Shown: one piece after another, positions 6,095-6,170 of the stretch
Layout: the number at the start of each line of letters is the position of its first letter
How positions within the stretch are numbered: position 1 is the stretch's first letter
Assembly: GCA_039029915.1 (NCBI GenBank)
Contig: JBCCFD010000469.1
Coordinates: 1 to 6,170, forward strand
Direction of reading: 5' to 3'
Length of the DNA stretch: 6,170 nucleotides
Origin: QQUD01 sp039029915
Lineage (GTDB): Bacteria > Chloroflexota > Anaerolineae > Promineifilales > Promineifilaceae
The notes under the pieces: model-generated
Told to the model about the DNA's origin: nothing
Database searches by the model: none
What the model saw: the letters and a program-made list of their open reading frames with translations, nothing else
Position numbers and translations under genes: made by a program

Positions 6095-6170
6095 AGCAAG
6101 CAGTTCCATCGCCATTGACGCCACTTCACTAAATTCATGCCCCGAATGACGCTGATCGGGATAAGGCAGG
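5947..6170. repeat. Perfect 90-bp inverted repeat with 44-bp spacer at the window end
   Basis: Bases 6081-6170 are the exact reverse complement of 5947-6036, with 6037-6080 between. The left arm encodes the conserved zinc-ligand region of the M3 peptidase, so the right arm is a copy of coding sequence in the wrong direction. It ends flush with the window and breaks the peptidase frame. The most likely cause is a fold-back chimera at a contig end, not a natural terminator or mobile element. Confidence 0.95.

Noticed and set aside
6037..6170. Hairpin as a transcription terminator, hairpin telomere or transposon end
   Set aside because: A terminator would have a short GC-rich stem and a T run; this has 90-base arms copied from coding sequence, a 44-base loop, no T tract and no transposase or target-site duplication.

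Overview
The window looks like a piece of a bacterial genome of moderate GC. The protein styles (a GT-B glycosyltransferase opening MKILEVLTYYRPWVSG, a small cupin, a PepF-like M3 peptidase, a GT39-like membrane protein) resemble Chloroflexota of the Anaerolineae type. That assignment rests on protein style alone and is an inference. No RNA gene, CRISPR array, insertion sequence or phage gene is visible.

Layout. Minus strand, reading right to left: a multi-pass membrane protein of the lysylphosphatidylglycerol-synthase TM / UPF0104 family (4219-3209), a group 4 glycosyltransferase (3082-1865), and 8 bp further a long open frame (1856-1, running off the window) that joins an N-terminal SAM-dependent methyltransferase to a C-terminal GT39-like polytopic glycosyltransferase. 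Together they look like a surface glycan or glycolipid assembly cluster: a cytoplasmic glycosyltransferase, a membrane transporter or flippase-like protein, a sugar-modifying methyltransferase and a lipid-linked-sugar transferase. A divergent intergenic region of about 200 bp follows. Plus strand: a small cupin (4424-4747), then an M3-family zinc oligopeptidase (4838 onward) with a strong Shine-Dalgarno and a TTG start.

The right end is not trustworthy. Bases 6081-6170 are a perfect 90-base reverse complement of 5947-6036, separated by 44 bases. The M3 gene is cut there, and the last few codons and the stop belong to the folded-back copy. This is most easily read as an assembly or library chimera at a contig end.

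The most striking pattern is a dispersed palindrome, ACGGCCGT, present nine times (seven as the full 10-mer AACGGCCGTT) where about 0.1 would be expected by chance. All copies are inside genes, in all three reading frames relative to the codons, so the constraint acts on DNA and not on protein. It resembles the HIP1 phenomenon of cyanobacteria, with a different word. The second most interesting item is the methyltransferase-GT39 fusion.
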